NCBI GenBank assembly: GCA_030704615.1
Contig: CM060733.1
Coordinates: forward strand, 18,726,001 to 18,790,000
DNA from: Takakia lepidozioides
Lineage: Eukaryota; Streptophyta; Takakiopsida; Takakiales; Takakiaceae
Length of the DNA stretch: 64,000 nt
Direction: 5' to 3'
Shown: positions 45,070-57,194 of the stretch, piece after piece
How the letters are laid out: each line of letters begins with the position of its first letter
Numbering within the stretch: position 1 is the stretch's first letter
Program-made: the position numbers and the translations under genes
The notes under the pieces: model-generated
Told to the model about the DNA's origin: nothing
Seen by the model: only the letters and a program-made list of their open reading frames with translations
The model's database searches: none

Positions 45070-46278
45070 ATCAGGCACCTCAACCATGACCACAGTTTCT
45101 AAAAGAGGATCAAGAGAGGGAGTCCATAATGCCTCTTCTGGCTCTTCTGGGCACGTGAAGATGCTTTGTGAGGCAGGCAGACTGAAAGAGGCTGTTGGAT
45201 ATTGGCAGTATTTCCCTTTGTACCGAATCATAACCTCATCAACCGTCACCATCTCCTTCATATAACAGCCGGGTAATTAACAAAAACTTTTATAGTACCC
45301 CAACCACCTCAATCCTATGGTCAACCCCTCTTAGTGGTGGCAGGCTGCTCGGTAAATCTTGCTCACAATTTACGGACATTATAAAGTGGCTTCTAGGCAA
45401 GCCCATGTCTAGGCCACCCTAGTCCGAGACTTCATTGTCTTTGGCGCTGTATACACATTGGTCTCTACATATTCGGACTAGCACGTGTGGCCTCCAAAAC
45501 AATATTTGAAAAAAAAAAGGTTGTGTAGCCAAACATTTGAGGTGAGTTACCCTAGACATAGGGCCATTGAATGCGTTTCGATTGCTGCAAAATGTGGTAT
45601 CCCCAAGTCCTAGGGCCAAACAATTTATCAAAAGATGGTGAGACACAATTTTAACTAAATCTGAACTTTTGGCTTAAATCCGGATCAAACTTGATATACG
45701 ACAAAATTGAATTAATCAATAAATACTATTGAAAAATATCATCATTTAACTTAGAAACAAAGTCGAAGCTGTAAGGGCTTTGCCCACCAAAAATATATTG
45801 CAATAAAGTTAACCAGGGACCTCCCCTGTTAAAACCAAAAGAATAAAAAAGAATAAAAAATAAAAAAATCGAAGGGCTTAAAAAACTGTTGATTATTGAA
45901 ATTTTGTAGCAAGACTCTTAAGAAATTATCGTTATAGAAATTGGATGACATCTTAGTTGTAGTCAATTTAATTGTCAAGGGATTCATGATGCAATTGAGA
46001 TATCATTATATTTGTAACATGGTTGATGTTATAATTCGAGTCAAAACGTCAATATTGACAAGTTTGATCATTTGAATTGAAATTTCACCTAATTTGACAC
46101 TTAGCAATCAGGCTGCACATAATGATCATCACTTTATATTTCAGTTTAATAAAACGTTATCTCAATGTTGTTCTTGAAATTAATTATTAGCACCTGACTA
46201 TCTGTAACTCTTTTGTAGATAAAATTAATATTGTCAACACACAATTAGCAATGTTGTCGGACCTCTCCAGAGGGAACA
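45070..46278. other. Non-coding, with a LINE 3'-end relic
   Basis: No gene is supported. At about 45770-45870 the sequence GGGCTTTGCCC...CAATAAAGTTAACCAGGGACC followed by an A-rich tract resembles the 3' end of a plant LINE (compare 18010-18060). The rest is AT-rich. Confidence 0.4.
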
Positions 46279-47058
46279 CACTAGACATAGGATGGGAGTT
46301 GAATGCGCGCGTGCTAGCCTCCCCGTACGGTCGCCGGAGCCGGCCCTTGGCGGGGCCCGCAGTCAAATCCCCACCCACGGCGCCCCTGAGTCGTGCCATT
46401 ATTGCCTGTCTAATAGTACAAAAGATTAGAAAACAAGTTTTGGTAAAGAAGCCTTGGGTAGCTTGGTGGCTGGGTGCTTTCATCAATATTGTGTGGGTGC
46501 TGAGTTTAAATTACACCCATGGTGTGATGGAAATTGTATGATTAAGAATTTGACGAACACATCAGTATTTTTTTGCATCTCCAAAAATTCTCCAAAAGTC
46601 CCTCAAGTGGATCTCCGCTCCCCTACTCCCAATTGCTGCTCCCCTGTGTGTCCGCTGCCCCTGTTGCCACTCCCCTGTTACCCCTGTGTTACTGCTCCCG
46701 GCTCCCTTGTGCTATTGCTCCCCTGTTTTACTGCTTCGCCGCTCCAATAACAGGGGAGCGGAGGAGAGGGGAGCAATAACAGGGGAGCGGGGAGCAATAG
46801 CAGGGGAGCGGAGAACAGAGGAGCAGAGGAGCGGGGAGCAATAACAGGGGAGCAGAGGAGTGGGGAACATGGGATCGGCGGAGCGGGAACAAGGGAGCGC
46901 CGTAGTGGGAACATGGAGTGCGGGACCCTTGGTGGGGCGTGAAGCATACACGAGGGAAGGGGGGGGTGGGGATTTGACCGCAGCCCACATGGGCCCGCCT
47001 GTTAGCTCCGGGGAGGCAAGCCTCGTACGTGCATTCAACTCCCATCCTATGTCTAGTG
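46279..47058. mobile_element. 780-bp foldback element with CACTA-like inverted ends
   Basis: The ends are inverted copies: CACTAGACATAGGATGGGAG at 46279 and its complement ending at 47058. Similarity runs inwards for roughly 100 bp (GTTGAATGC, GCGGGCCC / GGGCCCGC, TCAAATCCCCACCC). The interior (46612-46870) is itself an imperfect hairpin of GCTCCCCTGTTA units on one side and TAACAGGGGAGC units on the other. No coding sequence was seen. The flanking trinucleotides (ACA and TAA) do not match, so the CACTA class is uncertain. Confidence 0.75.
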
Positions 47059-48038
47059 TAAATCTCTATAGACTGACCACTTAATGCCTAATAACATGAT
47101 AATATCTTGTTGTTCATATAATTAATTAACACACCCGCCCTACCAGCTGACAGATATCGTTTGATGCACATGGAAGACAGCCGCCACCCCATAGCATGAT
47201 CCATATCCTAGCACGCTACATTCAAAAGATTTCGCAACCCTAGGTACGAGGGCATGAAGACTAAAAATGAATAAGATCACATAGTAAAGCCTATAATCAT
47301 GCATTGCAAAGACTGCAAGCCTAAACTACACAAGTGTATACAGCTCCCACCAGGTCAAACTTAGGGCGCTAGGCTCAGCCCGTGGCACTGAAAATGAGGC
47401 TGCATTGCCCCAACGCAGATACGCGTAGGAGAAGCTGCAATGGACTCAGAGCTTCATGCAAAGCCATAGCAAGGTCTTTATGAGAGAAGAGAAATGGAAG
47501 GGAAGAAAGACCAAGGCATACGACCGCGGAAGTGGTTGTGGGTTCAATCCACTGATTGTGTCAAAAAGGTGTCCACCTTCCTGCCGGAAGGTAGTAGGCT
47601 TGGGGGTGAACTGACAACATAATTTCCGATTCCTTGGAAGGTGTCACATACATGTATGACCGCTGCAATAACACCACTTTGTATGCATAACTCGGACTCC
47701 AGAGGGTTTGTCCTTATCCCATAGATGTCCTACGACCTCAACAATTAGTTTCTGGCCAAATGCGGAACCGACAAACTGAGGGATTTTGTCAACAGAAGAG
47801 ACGTTTGATCAAAACAGGAAGACAACGGCAAATTGTTGGTTTTGTCGCTTTTTCCTTGTTCTTTCAGTGGACAAAATGTTGAATCTCCTCTATCCAATCA
47901 TCAATTACTTTATACATTGTTCACCTTTCAAACGGAAGGCAATAGTCCATATGGTGAAATTACGTTTGCTTCGGCAAGGCTTTTTTTTCCGAAAAGGGAA
48001 ACACACCTGGGAACGACAGCTCACAAATCAGGCCTCCC
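47059..48038. other. No clear gene
   Basis: No long open frame. At 47525-47560 a tRNA-like B-box (GGGTTCAATCC) on the plus strand may mark another SINE head. Confidence 0.35.
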
Positions 48039-48211
48039 TTTTTTTTTTGGCCCCTTAATAGTGAGAGGATAAAATAACCTCTTTCGGAGTAACCGTGCCA
48101 TAGAGGCGTAGAAATTGGACAGCAACCAACACCCGTCAAGTAGCAGGATTTGACCCCAGAATCATTTGGGTGGCACTCAATGCACTAACCGACTGAGCTA
48201 CTGACCGTTGG
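48039..48211 (-). mobile_element. tRNA-derived SINE, copy 2
   Basis: On the minus strand it starts CCAACGGTCAGTAGCTCAG (A-box), has the B-box GGGGTCAAATCC, shares the body TTACTCCGAAAGAGGTTAT and CTATTAAGGGGCC with the copy at 25794, and ends in an A-run (T-run at 48039-48048 on the plus strand). Confidence 0.85.
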
Positions 48212-50543
48212 TCACATTTTGTCTTTTGGCTTGTCTCGGCAACAGCCTTCTCATCTCTATCCAATAGACTCTGAACAATAAAACAACAAGCCACAAACCG
48301 CGAGAGGCTCTGTCCATTGAAGCAACAATTTTGACAAGCTGCCACGTGGTATGTAATCAAAATCTTTCTTAGACCAATCATAATCTTGACACTGTGTAAG
48401 GTCCGTTGACCACAGTTTCTCCATTGACTTCAACATAATGCAAAGTCTCTGCCCTGAAGGGACACAGCCAATAAATATTACATCTCAAACAATCCAGCTA
48501 CCCAATATCAGTCTTAGACTCAGTATTAGATCATAACATTCTGTCAACTTTTAGGGACCATTCTTTAAAGCCCCCTTTCTCAGGTTCGAACCCAAGACCT
48601 GGGGCTTGCGGCCCCGGGTTCTCCCCACACCCTGTTTGTGGCCTTTACCCTAGACCTAAAAGTCCTCGTGGGGCCCTGGATGATAGTTATCAACGTCCAT
48701 AAGCCCAATCGTTTGTAGTTTGATCGCTGCTCAACCTGCCCTGCCTGTAGTTTGATCGCTGTACTTGTTAGTAGTTTCACTGTCCACTTCAACTCTCTAG
48801 ATTTCTCGTGTGGAGCTCCTCCACACTGAATCCAGGGACTCTCTCTTTTAAGTGTTTCTTGATTTTGTCTTCTAGATAGACGGGGGGATTCATTTTGTCT
48901 CCGAAATCCGAAGGGTTTTGCATTACATCAAACAAAGGCTGTACGCGCGCTTATGGAATTTTGATTCAGAATTGCATGAGGATGCGCTAGCTCCGGATTG
49001 CCATGCAGCTACCCATTCGTGGGTTCGACTAAAAAAGGGTAAGCTGTGCTGCTTTCTGTGAAGGACAGAGTCCAGGAAATCAAAGCTGAAGAAGCAGTGG
49101 TCAAGTGAACTAAAATCACTAAGATATGACAGGATGAGTGAAGACTGGTCATTGACTGTATAGTTAGCATCTGGAACTTTTCCACATTCTGAGAAGTTAT
49201 TGCTGAAGTCAGGTCTTTAGAATATCTAAGCGTTTTCAAATTATGTTTTGTAAGTCTAGCTGCGAACCGGTTGTGTTTGGAAGGAGATGATAGCAAGTTT
49301 GGCTACGTGCGTATACTACGGTCCTTTTTTAAGTTGAATGTCATTCTGTTGAGCCCTTCTACAAAATGGCACAATTGTAAACACGACTTTGGACCACAAC
49401 CCCATTTGACAATGGGAAAAGGGAAACATCTGCCGGACCAAAGTAGGGTGATTGTTTTGCAGGTGACAGAGCGCTTGATAAAGAGGGGAATAGTGACTGT
49501 AAACTATTCAACAGGCATTCCGGAACAGGGTCGCTGCAGGTGTGTAAAGGTTGATCTGATGATTTTTGCTGTGCGGGCGCTATGGTAAATCACGGGCTGT
49601 CATATATATAGCTGATCCTGTTTGTTCCGGCTGTCTGCAAGATTGTCTTTAGAAGCAACTCCTTCAAGGAGTTCTTTCCCATCTGTTATTTGGGTCCATT
49701 ATAATGAGTGGCATCCTCTCAAGTTAGCTTGTAGTCCCACCGATTAAGACAAGGCTAGATCTAGAATCGCTCGAGTTGTTGAAGCTGCGACGTAGAAAAT
49801 GTCAGAGTTCTAAATATTGTCGTTCGGTCATGTCGCACATAGAGATGAAATATTCTTCAACTGATTAGTCCAAACTGGCTGGGCTGGCCCGAATAGAACA
49901 AGACCTGCTAATCCACCGCTAAACACACGCCGACTTCGTGAGTGTCTTGAGTGCTCAAGTGATTTAATTCATGTAGATCAAAGATCATGACCGGCACTCA
50001 GATTTGTCTTGTCAAAATTGTGCCTAAGACTGCCAGTCTGTCTTTGAAACATGACTGACAGATGGAGTCCTTACCAACATTTTCAGGGTGCAGGTTGGAA
50101 TCGCTTGAATTGAAGCTCGGAGTTTGCATTTTCGTGGAAGGCCGCGTCGTGGAGCTTCTTTGCAACGTCGGCGATGTCCATAATGGAATGGTTTCGAAAG
50201 GTTGTTCTGAAATTTGTAAATGTTTCGTATTTAAAATTGTTGTTGACCCTGCTCGTCAGGAGCGGCTGCTACTCGCTACTAGGAGAACCTTTTTTGGTGC
50301 TCATTAGTAAATGTAACGACTGGTCAGTAGCTACTCCTTCAGCCCTGGCCTGCAGCTGCTGATCATCACTGAACCCAATCTGGAGATCAATTGCTTAAAT
50401 AACTATTGCGTTAGGTACCAAGCTTGCAGTAGGTATATCGGATTCGACTAAATACATATAATACTCGAAAGCCCATTTCTTTCCTGATTATATATGGAAG
50501 GCACTAACAGTGGATTGTTGTTTTACTGGTTGGCCTTATGCAG
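48212..50543. other. Upstream region of the PRUNE-like gene, exons not resolved
   Basis: No gene was identified with confidence. A tRNA-like B-box (GGGTTCGAACC) on the minus strand near 48590 suggests a further SINE. First exon(s), 5' UTR and promoter of the PRUNE-like gene should lie in this region; small plus-strand frames at 49271-49588 and 50062-50307 are candidates but show no motif. Confidence 0.4.
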
Positions 50544-53500
50544 CCTGAAGAAGAAAAATCTGTACGGGAACCGTCCAAAATATATAGAGAGAGTCCCTAT
50601 TACGGTGGGCATAATGTTACAGGTGTCCAACCACGCGTTATCGAGATTCCCACTGAGTACAGTTATGGAGTCGATGAGAGCAGCCGGGATGTGCATTTAA
50701 AGAAGACTCTCGATGATTCAGTATATGTCACACCAAAAACCTCCAAGAGGTTCAGCAGTGAACCTGCCAAAGCCATATCCAGATCTCAATCTTTCAGTGG
50801 GGAGCCGAATTCAAGGGTGATCAGGCGATCGAACAATGGCATTCTCATACCACAGAATCCCATAACCAAGATGCTGTTTGGATCCGCATCTGAAGGCCAT
50901 ATGACGGACGATGTGAATGTGGCAGATTTCATTCTAGATGGGGATGCGGGGCCCCAAGAGGACCTCTCTTTTTCTCACGGCAAAGGCTCAGTCCAGCCGA
51001 AATCTTCCAAGGCGCTTTCGAGGTCGCAATCTTTCAGGGGGGCTGATCCCAATTCGACGATGACAAGATCAAGCAATGCCACGATCATACCGGACAATCC
51101 CGGAAAAACCAGGATGTTACGTAGGACCAACTCTTCCAGGTGGACAGGGAGCCCACTAGATGGATCAGATACAGACCACCTGCAAGACCTTTCCTACTCT
51201 GCAACGGACGCGTCTATAAGCAACGGAGTACCGAAGAGGAACCATGATAGCCGGTCTGCGAGTATGCCAAGATCAAGCTTCCCTCTTGTAGACAATCCAG
51301 ACGTCAATACACTGGGTTCAGCTGCAAGTTTCTCTAAGTTTCTCAAACATCAAACCAAGGTAGCCTACGAGGAAGGCCGCATCCCCTCCAGTATTAGCAA
51401 TGGTGGTGCTCATAACTCCCTTCCTAACCAACTTGAACCTGACGGTCACCGAAACCACAGTTCATGGGCACCCACGTTTATACCTCCCGGTAAGTTTTCT
51501 CGCCTCATGTGTGCACTGATCACTTTTATAAAAGACACAATTTCACAACGCTACCTCTTCAGACTGTGAGGTTAACTGAGTTAATTATGTTGGATGCATA
51601 CTGGGACCATTGGCCAGGTGCAACTGAGACAGCCAGCGATGCAAACATCCGCATGCAGAGTGGCCGCTACAGCGATGGTGGTAACAAAAGCCAGCGCAAG
51701 TACAGTGGAGACATTTCATCCGGACTATCTCGTGGCAGCGCTAATGGCATTGCTTACCAGCAAAAGCACAATGGAGGTCTTGCCAAGCACTCTGGCCACA
51801 GCGATGGGTGCAACAGCGATCGGCCATATTCGCACAGCATGGGCTTGACTAGACGCGATGGCGACAGCTATCCCGATTCCAGTGTAACCAGCTCCACGCC
51901 ACATCTCTCACACCACAGCAACCACCACACCATGTCCGTGCCAGGTAAGAATAACATCGCGCATCTATCACATCTGGCGCATAAGACGGACAGTTTGAAG
52001 TTTCAACAGTTAATCATAGATCTTAAATTCGACCACGACATTTGCAGGGGTTGCCGCGGCGTACTTCAACGAAGGGTGTCTACCATCTTGGGCGATAACT
52101 GCATCCCCAGGAATCGCAAAGATCAACAATTTCGTTCAGGATTGTCGCAGCGAGGTGGACGCTGGCAGTGCAACCAGATCCACGCCACATCTCTCACACC
52201 ACAGAAACCACCACACTATGTCCGTGCCCGGTAAGAGTAACATCGCTGCTCAAGAAAATTCTATCACATCTGGTGCATAAGACGGACAGTTTGAAGTTTC
52301 AACAGTTAATCATAGATCTTAAATTCGACCACGACATTTGCAGGGGTTGCCGCGGCGTACTTCAACGAAGGGTGTCTACCATCTTGGGCGATGACAGCAT
52401 CCCCAAAAATCGCAAAGATCAACAATTTCCTTCAGGACTGTCGCAGCGAGGTGGACGCTGGCTGCCCCGGCAGATGGCTCACTGTTGTAATGGGGAGTGA
52501 GACAGCAGGTATCTTGACCGGGTGAACATTAGTTTTTCTAAATCATAAGGATTTTTCTGATGCATCATTCATGAATCCAGCGGTTAGGATGCTCATAAAT
52601 GGCTTGACTGTATTTGGTGGATGGAGTGCTTTGTAGACCTTGGTCAGACTTGAGCACCAACAAGTATATATATATACAACAACAATATTCTCTTCTACTG
52701 TCTCACTTGTCTGATATCAATTATGTACCCATCTGGAAGAGAATCACACCTGGTTCCATGGTTGCTTATGTACAGATCTGGATTCAGTGGTATCAGCCAT
52801 TGCATACGCATACTACCTCTACCTCACTTCAAAATCGGAAGAATACTTCTACTGCCCAGTCATAAATATGCGCAGGGAAGAGTGGAGAGTGCACACAGAT
52901 GCTGTGTGGCTCTTTGAGTGCTCGGGACTGGACGTTAAGGCCCTACTGTTTGTCGACGAGGTGTGGAACTGCCTCTCGTCCAAGCGTCAAAGGCTGTTAA
53001 GATTGTGTAGTACTATATAATTTGCAAACTTCGCATTCTAGATAGATTTACGTTCGTTCGACATACTCGTTGCAAGGAAATATTGTTAGGATATTGTGCT
53101 TCGCTGAATGGCATCGTCAATGGAGTAGTGTAGTAGATGCTGTCCAGTAGTCTGGATGCGAGCGTCGCAGATGGGTTGCCAAAACAAGACTTGTGTTTTC
53201 CGTTCGTAGCATGCATCTCTGCAAGTTTATATAATATATGCAGTGTGCAGGCTTCCAGAGTCAGGCTGCTGCAGGGGGAAGGGAATAACAGAGCTCCAGA
53301 TTGGGGGTTGAATAATCTTTTGGAGTGCAGGTAACGCTTTCCTACTATCATCGGTTTGGCACCCTGCGGCTGGTACTGGTCGACCACAGCGCACTAGCTC
53401 CTCACCAAGAGGTCCTCATTTCTCTCTCCCCTTGATCCTCCAGGCTGCGCATCAATTCTGGAACCTTAATTGCCAAGCTGCCTTGAGTTTTTATCTCATG

Positions 53501-55043
53501 AATGCAATTGCTTGCCCTGACGCAGAATCTACAAGACGCTGTTATTGAGATTATTGACCACCATCAGGTAACATAGACTAGCCTTATAACCCTGAGAGAC
53601 CATATCTAGCATGTAGCTCTCACCTGAATTGTAGGACTAAATACCCCTTGTCAAATGTTGGATTCACGGGTCTTGCCTGAGCCATGATGGGAGCCATGAT
53701 GAGGAAATCGCCCAAGTTTGGAATTGATGATCTGACCATGTTAAAAGTACGACTATAACTCACATACTGTAAGATAACTGCGTATTTCCCACTGCAATAG
53801 AGGGTAGATTGCCAGGCTTCAGCAGGTTGTCAGGTATATGAATTGTACATGCTGCAGCTGCTGCTGCATGGGTTCCGAAAGCTTGCCGCGTGAGCGAAGT
53901 AACATCGGTTGCGAGTCGGAAATCTAGATGATCAGGATTTGTTTTAAACTTATTTAGGAGTACACATGTGCAGTTTACACATGAACTCAATCTCCGGCAT
54001 TTGGCAATTGACTAGTTAGACTTCAGGAATGATCTCGACTAGATTCAAGTGCTAAAAGCTTCATAAGTACATCCTTGCCGAGTACATCTGCATTAGAACT
54101 TTCGTTGGAAGTAAGGGTAGGAAATTGAGAGCATGAAGATCTGGACAGGCCGTTAATTCGTGTGAATTCAGACTCAATTGCTAATCCTGAGACTACATTG
54201 TGCGTGTCTATGTGCAGCGGCCAGAAGATTTATACGAATGGGTCAAAAAAGTCGAGATTGAAGCGGTATATATTGCATTTCTCAACTGTGTGAGAGAGGG
54301 CCATCTGGAGGGAGTCTGGTTCCATGATATGATGACAAATATTTCCACATCATCTCACCTCTCCAGTTGACTAGAATGGGCAGCAGGTTGTGAAGATGTA
54401 TGATGTGGCTGGGAGCGAGCTTAGGACTGTTGACATGTGTTTGTAGAAGAATCGTATCGATCACATGAGTCACAACTTGTACCGTAATGCAAACTGGATC
54501 AATTGTTACATTCCTGGAATGTCTGTGCACCAAAAGAAACTGAACAGTTAGAGCATATTTCTTTCTAAGATTTTTGCTGGGCCCACTCTCACTAGCTCCA
54601 GAATTGTGAGCAAGATTGCTCATCCCCAACCCCCATGTATACATACATGTGTTTAACGTCGCACTCACCTGGCAGCCCGGTGTAATGTCCAATGAATTTT
54701 GGCAGGTTGGGTCGACTTGCACTATCATAGCAGAGAGATTTGCTTCGAAGTGGCCTGAAGAATTGCGAGGGCGATCCCTGAGTCGACTTTTGGTAAGCTT
54801 CCCTAGCACGGAATTGTTATGAGAGAAGATCCTAGCATTGTCCAGGCCGCTCCACCTCCCTGCTAGTTGACTCACAATGCGGGCCTGATAATATCTTTTG
54901 CAGCTGGGGGCAATCCTGTGCGCTACAGTAAACTTGGACGAAAATAATGGGCGGAGCACCACTCGGGATGAGTGCATGGCCACCCTCCTGCTCGATGGTG
55001 CCGGTCGCTATGGGCTCAATGGCTTCTTCCAACTACGTATGTG

Positions 55044-55128
<85 letters not shown>

Positions 55129-57194
55129 ACGTTGAGCAAATGAAATTTAGTCTATAGGTCATTTACAGGTTGCTGATGTTGTCCACATCATAATCGCCCC
55201 TCTTCGCGCTCAGAAGGTAAACATCCGTTTTAGAGCTGCATCTTGGTAAAGAGGCGAAAGTAGTTGATAGCATTTTTGCTAGTTGAGCAATTCGCTTTCG
55301 TGTTCTCAATTCGTGAGTGCGGATCCAACAGTAACATGGCGGCGAGAGACGAAACCACCATTTGTTCTCTGCTTAGGGAGGGTTTTATATTATATTGATT
55401 ATTAGCTTTCTCATGTCTTCTAAGATTTCCGTCAATAGGATTTTAGGGAATACAGTATCACTCAAGTACTCTTTTAGCTACAGTACAAGTCCTGCTCATG
55501 TTATAAAGCTACTCACTTGTGGTTGGTGCCAGTGAAGAAGAAGACGACTTTTGATGCACCCATTTTCTGTGCCGTCAGAGACCTCCTTCGGAAGGACTAC
55601 CAGCAGTGGACACTCGGTCCCGGTATAGTAGCCCATATCGCCAAAATCTGTCTTCTCCTATAATGGGTCATTGCACATGAATTCATGCTCTGGTCCCTGG
55701 GGACAGTGAAACTCTTCAGTCTTCTTTCTTTCGCTCTAAAACTCTCTCTTGAGCACTCTCATCCCGCTGTCACAAACTCCTGGCCAGCTCCGTCGGACCC
55801 TTCTGTTTCTAAGATCCTTCAAATTCTCCTCTTCCCACCACGCATGAATACGTGTCACATCTGTTTCAAAAGGACATGAAGTTGGTCAGAGTGATGTTCT
55901 TCCGGGATACACATGTTTTCAGGATGGCAAGTATGGTAAAGTTCTTGGATTCGTAATGTTCTAGGTAATGAAATTCTGCTTGGATTTGGGGGTTGCCAGC
56001 AAAGACGGATGCACATGGGGTGAGAGGGCAGTTCATGGCTGTGGGTATGAGCTCTATTGGTTTCCCCCTCAGCGTATTCATCAACAGGGACAGCGGGGTA
56101 ATTGAAGGTGTCACGAGATTCCGCAGTAAGCAGCCTCCAGCCTGCTCCAGGTTTCTCTGCCTTGTTAGGCGACTAATTTAAGGAAAACAGGTTCCATTCT
56201 TCTCATTGATATAGTCAGTCTGGAATGGAGTGTGTACACATTATGAGAATGGTGAAATCTGATGATCTGAAGTCCCACATTCTAACAGCAGGCTTTGTGC
56301 TTCCATCAGTGTCAATGAAACTAAAGCTGTTGATGGTCGTGACTGGCTACTACGATTCCACGAATAAGTACCAGGTATACTGCCAGACGGTCCAGCTCTT
56401 CACTTCTCTCAATCAAAACACTCGCCAAGTGCTCAATTTATCATTCCTATCTGTGCCCAGGTAGAGTATTAAGCTGAAACTCTGAAGAGCATGCCATATA
56501 TATCCGCAAGTGTAGAGTAATAGCCGTTATCTCAATTCCAATCTCAAATGGCAGAAGGAGCTACTGCTTGCATCCAACGATGAGGAGCTTGTGAGGAATC
56601 TTTCTAACTTCTTCAATGAACGGAAGCCTGGCTTGAAGCTTTCACCGTTTCATGTCTCGGGTAAGTAGGGAACCTCTTCGTAATCGCTCTTATAGTTTCA
56701 ACGAAGATGCTTGCGGGCAGATTCCTCTCATAGGTGATACTAGCGCATAATTGCAAGAACTGTAACTTACATATGCTTGTAGAAGGCCGAGGGAAGGGTA
56801 ACACTCCCAGAGTGGAGGAGTACTTTGTCGCGCTCGTTACTCTGTGCTCTCTCTCTCCACTCACTTGTTCCTGTCTTTCTTTTCTTGCTTCTTTGTCTCT
56901 ATAAACGCGCTTACTTGTTGTATATTCACATTATCATCACCGCCATTTCTGTCAATGCCGAGTCCATCTGCCAGTCTACAGGCTATCATTTTATCTTAAA
57001 CGCATCCCTCCGAGTATCAGTTACAGATTGAATGCAGACGTCTCTGATAGGTTTTTCCTTCACTCATCAACTGTTGGTGGGTTGTTCGGTTTTTTCGAGC
57101 AGGACTGCCAGCTGGGATGAGGGGATTCATACAAGGCAATGCGAATGTCTCCCGAAAGCTCATTCATTCCCTCATTCACGAATTCAGCGTCTGA
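50544..57194 (+). CDS. PRUNE-like DHH/DHHA2 phosphoesterase, multi-exon
   Basis: The N-terminal exons (50544-51489, 51618-51944) encode a Ser/Arg-rich region with two RSQSF...IP.NP units. The catalytic part follows in exons 52048-52230 (duplicated), 52344-52508, 52776-52960, 53331-53411, 53526-53567, 54218-54265, 54706-54792, 54904-about 55036, about 55535-55622, about 56000-56105, about 56225-56374, 56555-56660 and 57103-57194. Landmarks are WLTVVMGSETADLDSVVSAI (motif I), LLFVDEV (motif II), LVLVDHSALAP and VIEIIDHHQ (DHH), GSTCTIIAERF, VRDLLRKDYQQW and VGMSSIG (DHHA2), VVTGYYDSTNKY and a final QGNANVSRKLI. PRUNE-type enzymes hydrolyse short polyphosphates or cyclic nucleotides in the cytosol. 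Most splice junctions keep the frame; boundaries between 55036 and 56225 are uncertain. Confidence 0.82.
51885..52463 (+). repeat. Tandem duplication of intron plus exon inside the PRUNE-like gene
   Basis: Unit 1 (51885-52168) and unit 2 (52172-52463) are nearly identical. They share the end of one exon (CCACGCCACATCTCTCAC...TCCGTGCC), the intron (GACGGACAGTTTGAAGTTTC) and the following coding segment (AACGAAGGGTGTCTACCATC). The result is an extra exon (52048-52230; 183 bp; phase 1 on both sides) whose 5' part copies the first catalytic-domain exon and whose 3' part copies the end of the preceding exon. Confidence 0.92.
55045..55125 (+). repeat. (CT)n microsatellite in a PRUNE-like intron
   Basis: About 40 uninterrupted CT units begin eight bases after a likely splice donor (CTAC/GTATGT). 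Such a tract is pyrimidine-rich on the transcript and could influence splicing. Confidence 0.95.

Noticed and set aside
46612-46870. A G-quadruplex promoter or CpG island
   Set aside because: The GGGGAGC runs are arms of an internal hairpin in a foldback element; no gene starts nearby.
54282-54983. A 233-codon minus-strand frame
   Set aside because: It is antisense to two PRUNE-like exons and the intron between them; no motif was found.
54898-55157. Three plus-strand frames ending in long LSLSLS runs
   Set aside because: The LS repeat is just translation of the intronic CT microsatellite; only the first part (LGAILCATVNL) is exon.
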